Of a DNA stretch of 25,326 nucleotides, positions 20,365-25,326 are shown in pieces. The notes beneath the pieces are model-generated. The model saw nothing but the letters and a program-made list of their open reading frames with translations, was not told where the DNA came from and searched no databases. Position 1 is the stretch's first letter; each line of letters begins with the position of its first letter. The translations under genes and the position numbers were made by a program. Source of the stretch: a virus; the IMG/VR virus record IMGVR_UViG_3300049728_000165, positions 1-25,326 of that record; one strand, written 5' to 3'.

Positions 20365-21900
20365 ATGGCTGAATCCAAGCTGGCCGAACTTGCACAGCAC
20401 CTTGAAGAGCTGAAGCGCAGGCAGGAAGAGAACCGCCTCGACTACTACACCGCATACCCGAAGCAGCTCGAATTCCACGAAATGGGCGCATCCAAGCGCG
20501 AGCGCATGTTCATGGCCGGTAACCAGTTGGGTAAGACCTGGTCGGGTGGCATGGAAATGGCCATGCACCTGACCGGCAGATACCCCGACTGGTGGCAGGG
20601 GCGCCGATTCGCGGGCCCCATCCGCGCCTGGGCTGCCGGTGTCACAGGCGAATCGACCCGGGACAACCCGCAGCGCATCCTCCTGGGCACTCTTGGCCGG
20701 CAGGGCACAGGATCGATCCCCAAGGATGCCATCGTCGAGGTGCGAACCGGCCGCGGCCTGCCGGACGCCCTCGATAACATCCTGGTGATGCACAAGTCAG
20801 GGGGCATCAGCCAGGTTGCCTTCAAATCCTATGAGCGCGGCCGGGAGAAGTGGCAGGGTGAAACCCTCGACGTCGTGTGGATGGATGAAGAACCGCCCAT
20901 CGATATCTATTCGGAGGCCCTGGCGCGCATCGCGGCCAAGGGTGGGCTGGTCTACCTGACGGCAACGCCCCTGCTCGGCATGTCGGCAGTGGTGCGCCGG
21001 TTCCTGAATGAACCGACCGCAGACCGCGCCTACATCCAGATGACGATAAGCGACGCCCTGCACATCAGCCCGCAGGACCGCGCGCGCATCATCGAAGGCT
21101 ATCCACTACACGAGCGGGAGGCCCGGACGTTGGGTATCCCGATGCTGGGATCCGGCCGGGTGTTCCCGGTGGCAGATGAGAAGGTCGCTGAAGAGGCCTT
21201 CGCAATCCCGAAGCACTGGCCCCGGATCTGCGGGATCGATTTTGGCTGGGATCACCCGACCGCGGCCGCCTGGCTCGCCTGGGATCGTGACACGGATATC
21301 GTTCACGTTTACGACGTCTACCGGGTGCGGGAGGAAACGGCGGTCATCCACGCCGCAGCCATCAAGGCCCGGGGCGATTGGATCCCTGTCGCCTGGCCCC
21401 ATGACGGCCTGCAGACCGAGAAGAGCGGAGGTGAGACGCTGGCCGCCCAGTATCGCAAGCTGGGCCTGAGGATGCTCGGCGCCCAGGCCCGCTTCGAGGA
21501 TGGCGGCAACAGCGTCGAGGCCGGCGTCATGGATATGCTCAACCGGATGCAGACCGGGCGCCTGCGGGTGGCTGCGCACCTGGGCGAATGGTTCGACGAA
21601 TTCAGGATGTATCACCGGAAGGATGGGCGCCTGGTCAAGGAACACGACGACGTGCTGAGCGCGACCCGATACGCCCTGATGATGCTGAAGAGCGCGCGGA
21701 CCCGGCCGGACTACTCCCAGAGCAGGAGCTTCATCGCGGAAGGCGTCGACGACCCGCTGAACTTAGGCGGGCCCGCACAGGGGCGCCCTGCCGGCACTGG
21801 CGTCGTCTGGGGCAATGAGCGCCCTGCTCATCTGGACAGGCACAACCGCGCAAGGCGCGACGGCTCGGAGCCGAACTCCGATTATTCAATTTTCTCTTAA
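20365..21900 (+). CDS. terL: Terminase large subunit (ATPase and nuclease)
   Basis: This 511-aa packaging motor is intact. The ATPase domain (about 45-215) has the Walker A-like AGNQLGKT at 51-58 (K57), Walker B DVVWMDEE at 169-176 (D174, E175) and the coupling motif LTATP at 198-202. The RNase H-type nuclease (about 288-445) has the three expected acids: D292 in GIDFGWDHP, D347 in AWPHDG, and D428/D429 in HDDVLSATRY. The wording is closest to terminases of podovirus and lambdoid type; the group cannot be fixed without alignment. ATG 20,365 has GAAAGGGG nearby. It is preceded by terS at 17,761. No portal gene follows, which is the normal next gene in a tailed phage. Confidence 0.92.
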   Translation: MAESKLAELAQHLEELKRRQEENRLDYYTAYPKQLEFHEMGASKRERMFMAGNQLGKTWSGGMEMAMHLTGRYPDWWQGRRFAGPIRAWAAGVTGESTRDNPQRILLGTLGRQGTGSIPKDAIVEVRTGRGLPDALDNILVMHKSGGISQVAFKSYERGREKWQGETLDVVWMDEEPPIDIYSEALARIAAKGGLVYLTATPLLGMSAVVRRFLNEPTADRAYIQMTISDALHISPQDRARIIEGYPLHEREARTLGIPMLGSGRVFPVADEKVAEEAFAIPKHWPRICGIDFGWDHPTAAAWLAWDRDTDIVHVYDVYRVREETAVIHAAAIKARGDWIPVAWPHDGLQTEKSGGETLAAQYRKLGLRMLGAQARFEDGGNSVEAGVMDMLNRMQTGRLRVAAHLGEWFDEFRMYHRKDGRLVKEHDDVLSATRYALMMLKSARTRPDYSQSRSFIAEGVDDPLNLGGPAQGRPAGTGVVWGNERPAHLDRHNRARRDGSEPNSDYSIFS

Positions 21901-21910
21901 GGGGGCCATC

Positions 21911-22294
21911 GTGGCCGTCACCGAAAAAACCTTCCTCCTGGCCGGCACCGAAGCCCCGGTCGGCAGCACGCCTGAGATCCGCGAAGCGCTGGCGGCGGGC
22001 ACCGCAATTATCCGCGAAGTCACAGCCGGCGATGCCGTCGAGGTGCCGGCCGGATTGTTTCAGCTGAACTTGGTTGCGCCGGCGGACTGCGAAATCCACC
22101 TTCAGCGTTTCCAGGATGGTCGCTGGCTCAACGTCATTGGGCGCCTGCCTGAACCTCCTGAACACGGTGATCCGCGGGGCCCCCGGGCCTTTCGGCCGGA
22201 GCCGGTCCGTCTCCCGGCCTGCTCAGTGCGCCTGGATGCTCCGGGCATCCTCAGCCCCGGTGGCTTCATCGCAACCCTCGTCCTGATCGGGTAA
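21911..22294 (+). CDS. Small beta-rich protein, paralogue of the 22,532 gene
   Basis: This 127-aa protein starts at GTG 21,911, ten bases after the terL stop, with AAGGGGG ahead of it. The frame is open 96 bases upstream inside terL, but that start has no ribosome site. It is mostly short beta strands and turns (FLLAGTEAPVGST; VPAGLFQLNLVAP). The C-terminal wording VRLDAPGILSPGG and TLVLIG resembles the end of the gene at 22,532 (VRMAATGGAPSG, SLIGLG), so the two are probably related. Small beta-sandwich proteins after terL in phages are often decoration or spike proteins; here that is inference. It lies in a co-directional run of three small genes. Confidence 0.55.
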   Translation: MAVTEKTFLLAGTEAPVGSTPEIREALAAGTAIIREVTAGDAVEVPAGLFQLNLVAPADCEIHLQRFQDGRWLNVIGRLPEPPEHGDPRGPRAFRPEPVRLPACSVRLDAPGILSPGGFIATLVLIG

Positions 22295-22342
22295 TCCCTT
22301 CATCCAACCCAGGCGCCCGGCGCCACATCCAAGGAGTTTCAA

Positions 22343-22531
22343 GTGGCCAATTACTTTTACGGCATCAACAAAGGGCAGAACGAATACCAGGCCGTGGTCG
22401 GCACCTCCACCAATAGCGTGGACATCGAGCTGAACGTCAACGGCACCAACGTCACCACCAAGCAGGACATCGTCAACGCACTCAAAAAGCTGAAGAACTA
22501 CATCCTGCGCCTCCCGTTCACCCCCCTGTAG
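22343..22531 (+). CDS. Small hypothetical protein
   Basis: This 62-aa protein starts at GTG 22,343 with AAGGAG ten bases upstream. It begins MANYFYGINKGQNEYQAVVG and continues with a beta-strand segment, VDIELNVNG, and a helix that reads QDIVNALKKLKNYIL. Strand-strand-helix is the likely fold. No family assigned. In many phages small proteins with an opening like ANYFYGIN-x-G lie next to head and decoration genes, but the resemblance is from memory and weak. It is followed directly by the next gene at 22,532 without a gap, consistent with one operon. Confidence 0.6.
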   Translation: MANYFYGINKGQNEYQAVVGTSTNSVDIELNVNGTNVTTKQDIVNALKKLKNYILRLPFTPL

Positions 22532-22861
22532 GTGTCGGCCATGCCCGCAAATCGTTGTGACCCTCTCGCGTACAACCTCGGAACCAACCTCTCGGCGACC
22601 GGCGCCTCGGTGATGATCCCTGGTGGCGAGTACATGTTCTGGGCCGAGGGTACGCCCGTGGGCGCGACCGTCAGTCTGCAGATGCAGGCGGCGTTTACCG
22701 GAACCTGGATCGACGTTCAGGTGTTCAATGGCTCGCCTGTCAAATCGGCCACGCTGCCGTTTAGCCAGACCGGCATCGAGCTGCCCGCCGGCAATGTGCG
22801 CATGGCTGCGACGGGCGGGGCGCCGTCTGGCCTGAATGCTTCCTTGATCGGGCTCGGGTAG
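22532..22861 (+). CDS. Small beta-rich protein, paralogue of the 21,911 gene
   Basis: This 109-aa protein is annotated from GTG 22,532 (ATG 22,541 is possible). It has a beta-sandwich-like pattern of alternating strands: VMIPGGEYMFWAEG, VSLQMQAAF, GTWIDVQVF, and the end VRMAATGGAPSG with SLIGLG. The arrangement (strand, W/Q-rich strand, strand, AGNVRM, SLIG) parallels the gene at 21,911 and suggests duplication. It has no cysteine. A strong terminator follows 20 bases after its stop, closing the terminase operon. Possible virion decoration protein; this is inference. Confidence 0.6.
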   Translation: MSAMPANRCDPLAYNLGTNLSATGASVMIPGGEYMFWAEGTPVGATVSLQMQAAFTGTWIDVQVFNGSPVKSATLPFSQTGIELPAGNVRMAATGGAPSGLNASLIGLG

Positions 22862-22881
22862 GATCGACGGCCAGAACGCGG

Positions 22882-22918
22882 GCCCGGTGGTCTTGGGGGG
22901 ATCCCCAGGCCGCCGGGC
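22882..22918 (+). terminator. Rho-independent terminator closing the terminase operon
   Basis: GCCCGGTGGTCTTGGGG (22,882-22,898) pairs with CCCCAGGCCGCCGGGC (22,903-22,918), with two G-T pairs and one bulged T, around a four-base loop. A short T-rich stretch (TCTTTC) follows. The long GC stem just after the last gene of a co-directional run supports a terminator. The AT-rich cargo region begins right after it. Confidence 0.7.
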
Positions 22919-22998
22919 TCTTTCATGGAAACTTACAATGGCTTCCATGGTAAAAATATGATCGGTTCCTTTCCTCGAGACCTGATAGAGGGGTGTTT

Positions 22999-23349
22999 AT
23001 GGAAATCACAAGTGTTAATATCGGCGGTCAGACACTCGCGGATCAACGAAGGCTTTTGATTAAGGATGAGACCACGGCAGTAATTGAAATTGATGGATCA
23101 TTCCTGATTTATTTGATTTTTCACCCTGGCCCTAATCCGAATCAACCTGGGACACGCCTTTCTTGGACGCCATATGAAAGGGGGTTGAAGTTTGACGCAT
23201 ATGGATGGAATAACACACTTGGCGAATCTTTGACTGATCCAATCTCATTGGGCAAAGATAGCGAAACCCAGAAAGAAATTATGGTAATGATATCCAGTCG
23301 ACGACTGGGTAATTTTAACGATTGCAATATTGATTTATATATAGGGTGA
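22999..23349 (+). CDS. DUF6864-like protein, AT-rich cargo
   Basis: This 116-aa protein starts at ATG 22,999 with GAGGGG eight bases upstream. It begins MEITSVNIGG and continues with beta strands and a hydrophobic stretch (FLIYLIFHPG), then a segment reading FDAYGWNNTLGESLTDPISL, and ends in MVMISSRRLGNFND and a short strand. The wording (MEITSV, N-x-LG, PI-x-LG) resembles the DUF6864 family as I remember it, whose function is unknown to me. The gene is clearly more AT-rich than the terminase operon and is followed 3 bases later by a two-TM protein, so the two are a likely unit. Could be a small effector or immunity system. Family call is moderate; operon link is clear. Confidence 0.55.
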   Translation: MEITSVNIGGQTLADQRRLLIKDETTAVIEIDGSFLIYLIFHPGPNPNQPGTRLSWTPYERGLKFDAYGWNNTLGESLTDPISLGKDSETQKEIMVMISSRRLGNFNDCNIDLYIG

Positions 23350-23352
23350 CCC

Positions 23353-23643
23353 ATGCCAATCACTCCTAATATTAAATCTGGAAGCGAGTCGACAAGTTTT
23401 AAACTAAGTCTTTTCCCTGGAAAGGCAGAAAAGACGAATTTCACTGCCGCGGAACTTCAACACAACCTTGCTAGGTATGTAATATCGTGGCTGGGAGCTT
23501 TGGCGTGCTTGATTTTAGTCACCATGACTATCGCCTTCTATTTGGAAGAAAAGAAATTTCAAATTATTGTCCCTGGCCTATTGAGTGCAATTAGTGGAGT
23601 TATAGGTTATATTGCGGGCCACACATCAAGAAGCAACAAATAA
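23353..23643 (+). CDS. Two-TM membrane protein, partner of the 22,999 gene
   Basis: This 96-aa protein starts at ATG 23,353, three bases after the upstream stop. Residues 1-45 are hydrophilic with a helix before the membrane; the two hydrophobic helices are YVISWLGALACLILVTMTIA (about 42-61) and IIVPGLLSAISGVIGYIAG (about 71-89), with a short charged loop between them. The C-terminus ends SRSNK. Both termini are probably on the same side, likely cytoplasmic by the positive-inside rule. Small two-TM proteins beside a soluble protein are common in defence systems as pore-forming effectors. That reading is a guess from size and layout. AT-rich like its partner. Confidence 0.6.
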   Translation: MPITPNIKSGSESTSFKLSLFPGKAEKTNFTAAELQHNLARYVISWLGALACLILVTMTIAFYLEEKKFQIIVPGLLSAISGVIGYIAGHTSRSNK

Positions 23644-23668
23644 CATCACTAAGCAATACGAGGCTCCC

Positions 23669-23851
23669 ATGCCTACCTGCCGATGTTGCGACGCAAGCCA
23701 GCCACCCCAGGCCCCAAAGGTGTGCCCTGAGTGCGGCCGTGTCTTCCAAGGGCACGGTTGGGACGGCGTTGATGCTCACTGGAGGGCAAAACACGAGCAC
23801 TTGATGCCATATAAGGAATTCTGGGCAGGGCTGTGTTCTGACCACAGTTGA
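23669..23851 (+). CDS. Zinc-finger-like 60-aa protein
   Basis: This 60-aa protein starts at ATG 23,669. It begins MPTCRCCDASQ and continues CPECGRVFQGHGWDGVDAHW, followed by H-x-x-H (KHEHLMPYKEFW). The C-x-x-C, C-x-C-C and the late histidines fit a C2H2-like or zinc-ribbon fold, with a DGVDAHWRAKHEH segment like a classical finger. ACGAGG is present about seven bases upstream. It may bind nucleic acid. It stands 25 bases after the membrane-protein stop and before a 300-base gap, so it could be part of the same cargo operon. The frame is open a little upstream, but the first ATG with a ribosome site was chosen. Confidence 0.6.
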   Translation: MPTCRCCDASQPPQAPKVCPECGRVFQGHGWDGVDAHWRAKHEHLMPYKEFWAGLCSDHS

Positions 23852-23974
23852 GGGGGGACGTCGTAAGCCCTCCGTCCGGGGGAACTGGGGCGCCAACCGG
23901 GACAAGGCGCCTGCCCTGCAGGAGGAAGGTGAGCCGGCGCTCTGTGCGCCATCGCGTGCGACTCCGACCACCTT

Positions 23975-24094
23975 ATGGCCGCCGTGCTGGATCCGTTCGA
24001 CGGCGTGCCCCTGACCGGCCTGCCACAGGAGGCGCAGGATGTGCCCCTGGCCCACCTCCCGGCCGACGTGCCTACCGACCGGAGTAAGCCCTGA
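23975..24094 (+). CDS. Doubtful 39-aa acidic peptide
   Basis: The 269 bases of 23,852-24,120 have no clear gene. One frame from ATG 23,975 gives 39 residues with natural composition (AAVLDPFDGVPLTGLPQEAQ, then DVPLAHLPADVP) ending at TGA 24,094. Its upstream extension reads CAIACDSDHL. There is no ribosome site before the ATG. A GGAGGAA precedes a GTG in another frame, but that frame is arginine-rich and looks like a shadow. It may be the tail of a truncated gene. Confidence 0.2.
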   Translation: MAAVLDPFDGVPLTGLPQEAQDVPLAHLPADVPTDRSKP

Positions 24095-24165
24095 ACGCAG
24101 CCCTCCCTGCAGGGTGAGGAGTGGTTAGACTCGGTGATAACCTAACCAGACACCCAGGAACATCT

Positions 24166-24822
24166 ATGCTCTATTACAAGTTCCGATCCGTCGAAGATGC
24201 TGAGCGGGATATTCGAGAAAAACGGTTACGCATATCTAGGTACCGCTCACTTAATGACCCTTACGAACTCATGGGCATCGCCTCTGCGCGAGCTACGTTC
24301 ATCGCTGGAATCAAGCGTACAGTGGATGAATTCAACGACATGTGGGGCATCACTTGTTTTTCTGGCAACTGGAACGACCCCGTAATGTGGTCCCACTATT
24401 CATGTGACCATAAGGGTATCGCTCTCGGCTTTGAATTTCCAACACTCACACCAGATAAAGTCAATTATGATGAGCACCCAATCCCAGAAAAAGAATGGAT
24501 TGATCAATACCATAAAGATCCAGAAGGATCGGTGAAGGCGTGGTTTCTTAGAAAATACCTATCTTGGAAATATGAAGACGAATACAGGTTTATTTCTGAG
24601 CTTAAGGAACCGGATCCGATTCTGACTCAATACTATTTCGTTGAATTTGGTCCCACAACTCTGGAATTGAGGGAAGTGGTCATGGGCGTCCGATGCACCA
24701 AGCGTATGGCAGAGATGCGACGACTCCTAAATTCTGCCGGATTGTTGAAAGTGAAAATCATTAAGGCCGAGTTATCTACCACTGACTTCAAGGTTGTTGC
24801 CAGTCGAATATCCCGTTACTAG
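24166..24822 (+). CDS. DUF2971-family protein, second copy
   Basis: This 218-aa protein carries the DUF2971 pattern: LYYKFRSVEDAERDIREKRL (first strand and helix), RISRYRSLNDPYELMG (the DPYE core), CFSGNWNDPVMWSHYS (the S/W/MW motif), KGIALGF, and near the end WKYEDEYRFI (the YEDE-YR motif). ATG 24,166 is chosen because the upstream extension is short and lacks a ribosome site; the CAGGAAC before the ATG is a weak one. Function is not known for the family. It is AT-rich like the gene at 10,120 but its sequence is clearly different, so the two are not a recent duplication. Both elements thus carry a DUF2971 gene near one end. Confidence 0.85.
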   Translation: MLYYKFRSVEDAERDIREKRLRISRYRSLNDPYELMGIASARATFIAGIKRTVDEFNDMWGITCFSGNWNDPVMWSHYSCDHKGIALGFEFPTLTPDKVNYDEHPIPEKEWIDQYHKDPEGSVKAWFLRKYLSWKYEDEYRFISELKEPDPILTQYYFVEFGPTTLELREVVMGVRCTKRMAEMRRLLNSAGLLKVKIIKAELSTTDFKVVASRISRY

Positions 24823-24872
24823 CCACTATCTCGTTGGTCATACCACCATTATCTTAAGCCCAAGGAGACACC

Positions 24873-25094
24873 ATGGAAGTTTGCTTTTTATGCGGTGCGA
24901 AGCACCCGTCTCACCCCGGCGACTACCACTTCACCTTCATTAAGAAATACCAGTTCAGCATTTGCCCTGGCTGCTATGTGGCGAACTGGGACGGTTACTC
25001 CCCTAGTTATGACCATCAAATTATCGCCCATCTCAAGGCCTTGGGGATTCCCGAACCGGCGCGCAATGACAAGGATTTGTTTCCTCGCGAATAG
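24873..25094 (+). CDS. Zinc-ribbon protein near the element's right end
   Basis: This 73-aa protein starts at ATG 24,873 with AAGGAG seven bases upstream, a strong ribosome site. Zinc ribbon: CFLCG at 4-8, then FSICPGC at about 29-35, separated by HPSHPGDYHFTF. The C-terminal half (about 45-60, DHQIIAHLKALG) is helical. The last residues read KDLFPRE. The CxxC pairs may form a DNA- or RNA-binding module. It is the last gene before the arm sites, 33 bases upstream of the first, and could be the recombination directionality factor, though other small genes are also candidates. Low-information otherwise. Confidence 0.6.
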   Translation: MEVCFLCGAKHPSHPGDYHFTFIKKYQFSICPGCYVANWDGYSPSYDHQIIAHLKALGIPEPARNDKDLFPRE

Positions 25095-25126
25095 GGGAGC
25101 CTTCCGGCCCTGCCCCTGCCCGGTTC

Positions 25127-25182
25127 TAGTAACCCGATTTGTAACCAAACCGGGTTACAAAGGCTGATACCAGATGTAACCG
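25127..25182. other. Integrase arm-type sites, right end
   Basis: Four copies of the word seen at the left end: TAGTAACCC at 25,127-25,135, TTGTAACC at 25,139-25,146, the complement GGGTTACAA at 25,152-25,160, and ATGTAACC at 25,174-25,181. They lie about 85-140 bases inside the right core. Two copies are present at the left end (11,781 and 11,792). Asymmetric numbers of arm sites at the two ends are usual in lambda-type att sites. Confidence 0.65.
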
Positions 25183-25214
25183 AGCCCCGGCCCAATCAGC
25201 CTAAACCCCTGAAA

Positions 25215-25251
25215 TTACAGCCCATGCGTCACTCGACGGCATGGGCTGTAA
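25215..25251. repeat. Perfect 13-bp inverted repeat near the right end
   Basis: TTACAGCCCATGC (25,215-25,227) is the exact complement of GCATGGGCTGTAA (25,239-25,251), around an 11-base loop that can itself pair GTC with GAC. The hairpin lies between the arm sites and the core. No T-run follows on either strand, so a terminator is not well supported. It may be a binding site for excisionase or a structural element of attP. Confidence 0.55.
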
Positions 25252-25265
25252 CGATATGCTCTGGA

Positions 25266-25275
25266 TTTCAAGACT
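25266..25275. other. Attachment-site core, right end of the element
   Basis: TTTCAAGACT is identical to 11,723-11,732. Outside it (to the right) is the tRNA 5' half; inside it the sequence reads CCAGAG on the minus strand, which does not continue a tRNA. Confidence 0.85.
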
Positions 25276-25304
25276 AGAGCCATAAACCACTCGGCCAACC
25301 TTCC
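25266..25304 (-). pseudogene. 5' half of the host tRNA-Ser(UGA)
   Basis: On the minus strand from 25,304 the sequence reads GGAAGGT (acceptor 5' half), TG, GCCGAGTGG (D-arm), then CTAGT and the anticodon loop CTTGAAA. After the core it continues into element DNA with no variable arm or T-arm, so this copy cannot make a mature tRNA. Its missing 3' half is at 11,732-11,672. Confidence 0.9.
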
Positions 25305-25326
25305 CGGGTCCCGCGCGCGGGCCGAG

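Larger units (their letters stand above)
11723..25275. mobile_element. Integrated 13.5-kb satellite-like element in tRNA-Ser(UGA)
   Basis: The element is bounded by the 10-bp core TTTCAAGACT at 11,723-11,732 and 25,266-25,275, with the two halves of one tRNA-Ser outside. It carries integrase, a putative excisionase, primase-helicase, both terminase subunits, cargo, and a full tRNA-Ser(UGA). TTGTAACC arm sites occur just inside both ends. No portal, major capsid, protease or tail gene was recognised, and 13.5 kb is small for a complete tailed phage. This fits a phage satellite, though a reduced prophage cannot be excluded. Confidence 0.85.

Noticed and set aside
23848-24087. Arginine-rich 79-residue frame with a GGAGGAA before an internal GTG
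   Set aside because: Composition (repeated RR and PP) is that of an off-frame reading; a more natural acidic frame overlaps it, itself doubtful.
25215-25251. Rho-independent terminator for the zinc-ribbon gene
   Set aside because: The stem is excellent but no T-run follows on either strand. Kept only as an inverted repeat of unknown role.

Overview
The window is GC-rich DNA from what is probably a Gram-negative bacterium. Genes are tightly packed with ATGA, GTGA and TTGA overlaps, Shine-Dalgarno sites are of the AGGAG type, and the tRNAs have a genomically encoded CCA end. I cannot name the species from sequence alone. There are no housekeeping proteins. Everything reads as mobile DNA, apparently two replicon-type elements lying side by side at one tRNA-Ser locus.

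Right element (about 11,723-25,275, 13.5 kb). Its ends are visible. A host tRNA-Ser(UGA) gene on the minus strand is cut in its anticodon loop. The 5' half lies at 25,304-25,266 and the 3' half at 11,732-11,672, and each carries the 10-bp core TTTCAAGACT. The two halves pair perfectly in the acceptor stem (7 of 7) and the anticodon stem (5 of 5). TTGTAACC-type arm sites lie just inside both ends. The element carries its own intact tRNA-Ser(UGA), 7 bp from the integrase stop codon, which would replace the broken host gene. Gene order is: tRNA, tyrosine integrase and a double zinc-finger protein (minus strand); a divergent control region; an excisionase-like HTH protein; a small protein; a primase-helicase; an inverted-repeat putative origin; terminase small subunit; four small proteins, one scaffold-like; terminase large subunit; three small proteins; a terminator; then AT-rich cargo (a DUF6864-like protein with a two-TM partner, zinc-ribbon proteins and a DUF2971 protein). 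No portal, major capsid or tail gene was recognised. The best overall reading is a phage satellite or mini-prophage that replicates itself and carries both terminase subunits but probably borrows a virion.

Left region (1-11,671). It begins with a parallel replication module: AlpA-like HTH protein, a Cys-rich protein, a 98-aa protein, and a Prim-Pol/helicase of a different primase type. This is followed by an origin-like cluster of 11 GGTCCA words around an AT-rich core. From 4.3 to 11.6 kb the DNA is a graveyard of BRO and Rha antirepressor-type genes, frameshifted, truncated, inverted and fused to one another, with two more iteron-like clusters built on different words. Two intact insertions stand out: a two-gene minus-strand operon at 6,852-8,452 (a DUF6932-like nucleotidyltransferase plus a 344-aa partner) preceded by three adjacent inverted repeats, and an AT-rich DUF2971 gene at 10,120-10,866.

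Both elements thus pair a replication module (HTH, primase-helicase, word-specific repeats) with cargo that looks like defence or toxin-antitoxin genes. The locus behaves as an integration hotspot at tRNA-Ser. The best-supported unusual observation is the anticodon-split tRNA with an element-borne replacement. The best candidates for undescribed systems are the nucleotidyltransferase operon and the DUF6864-like/two-TM pair.
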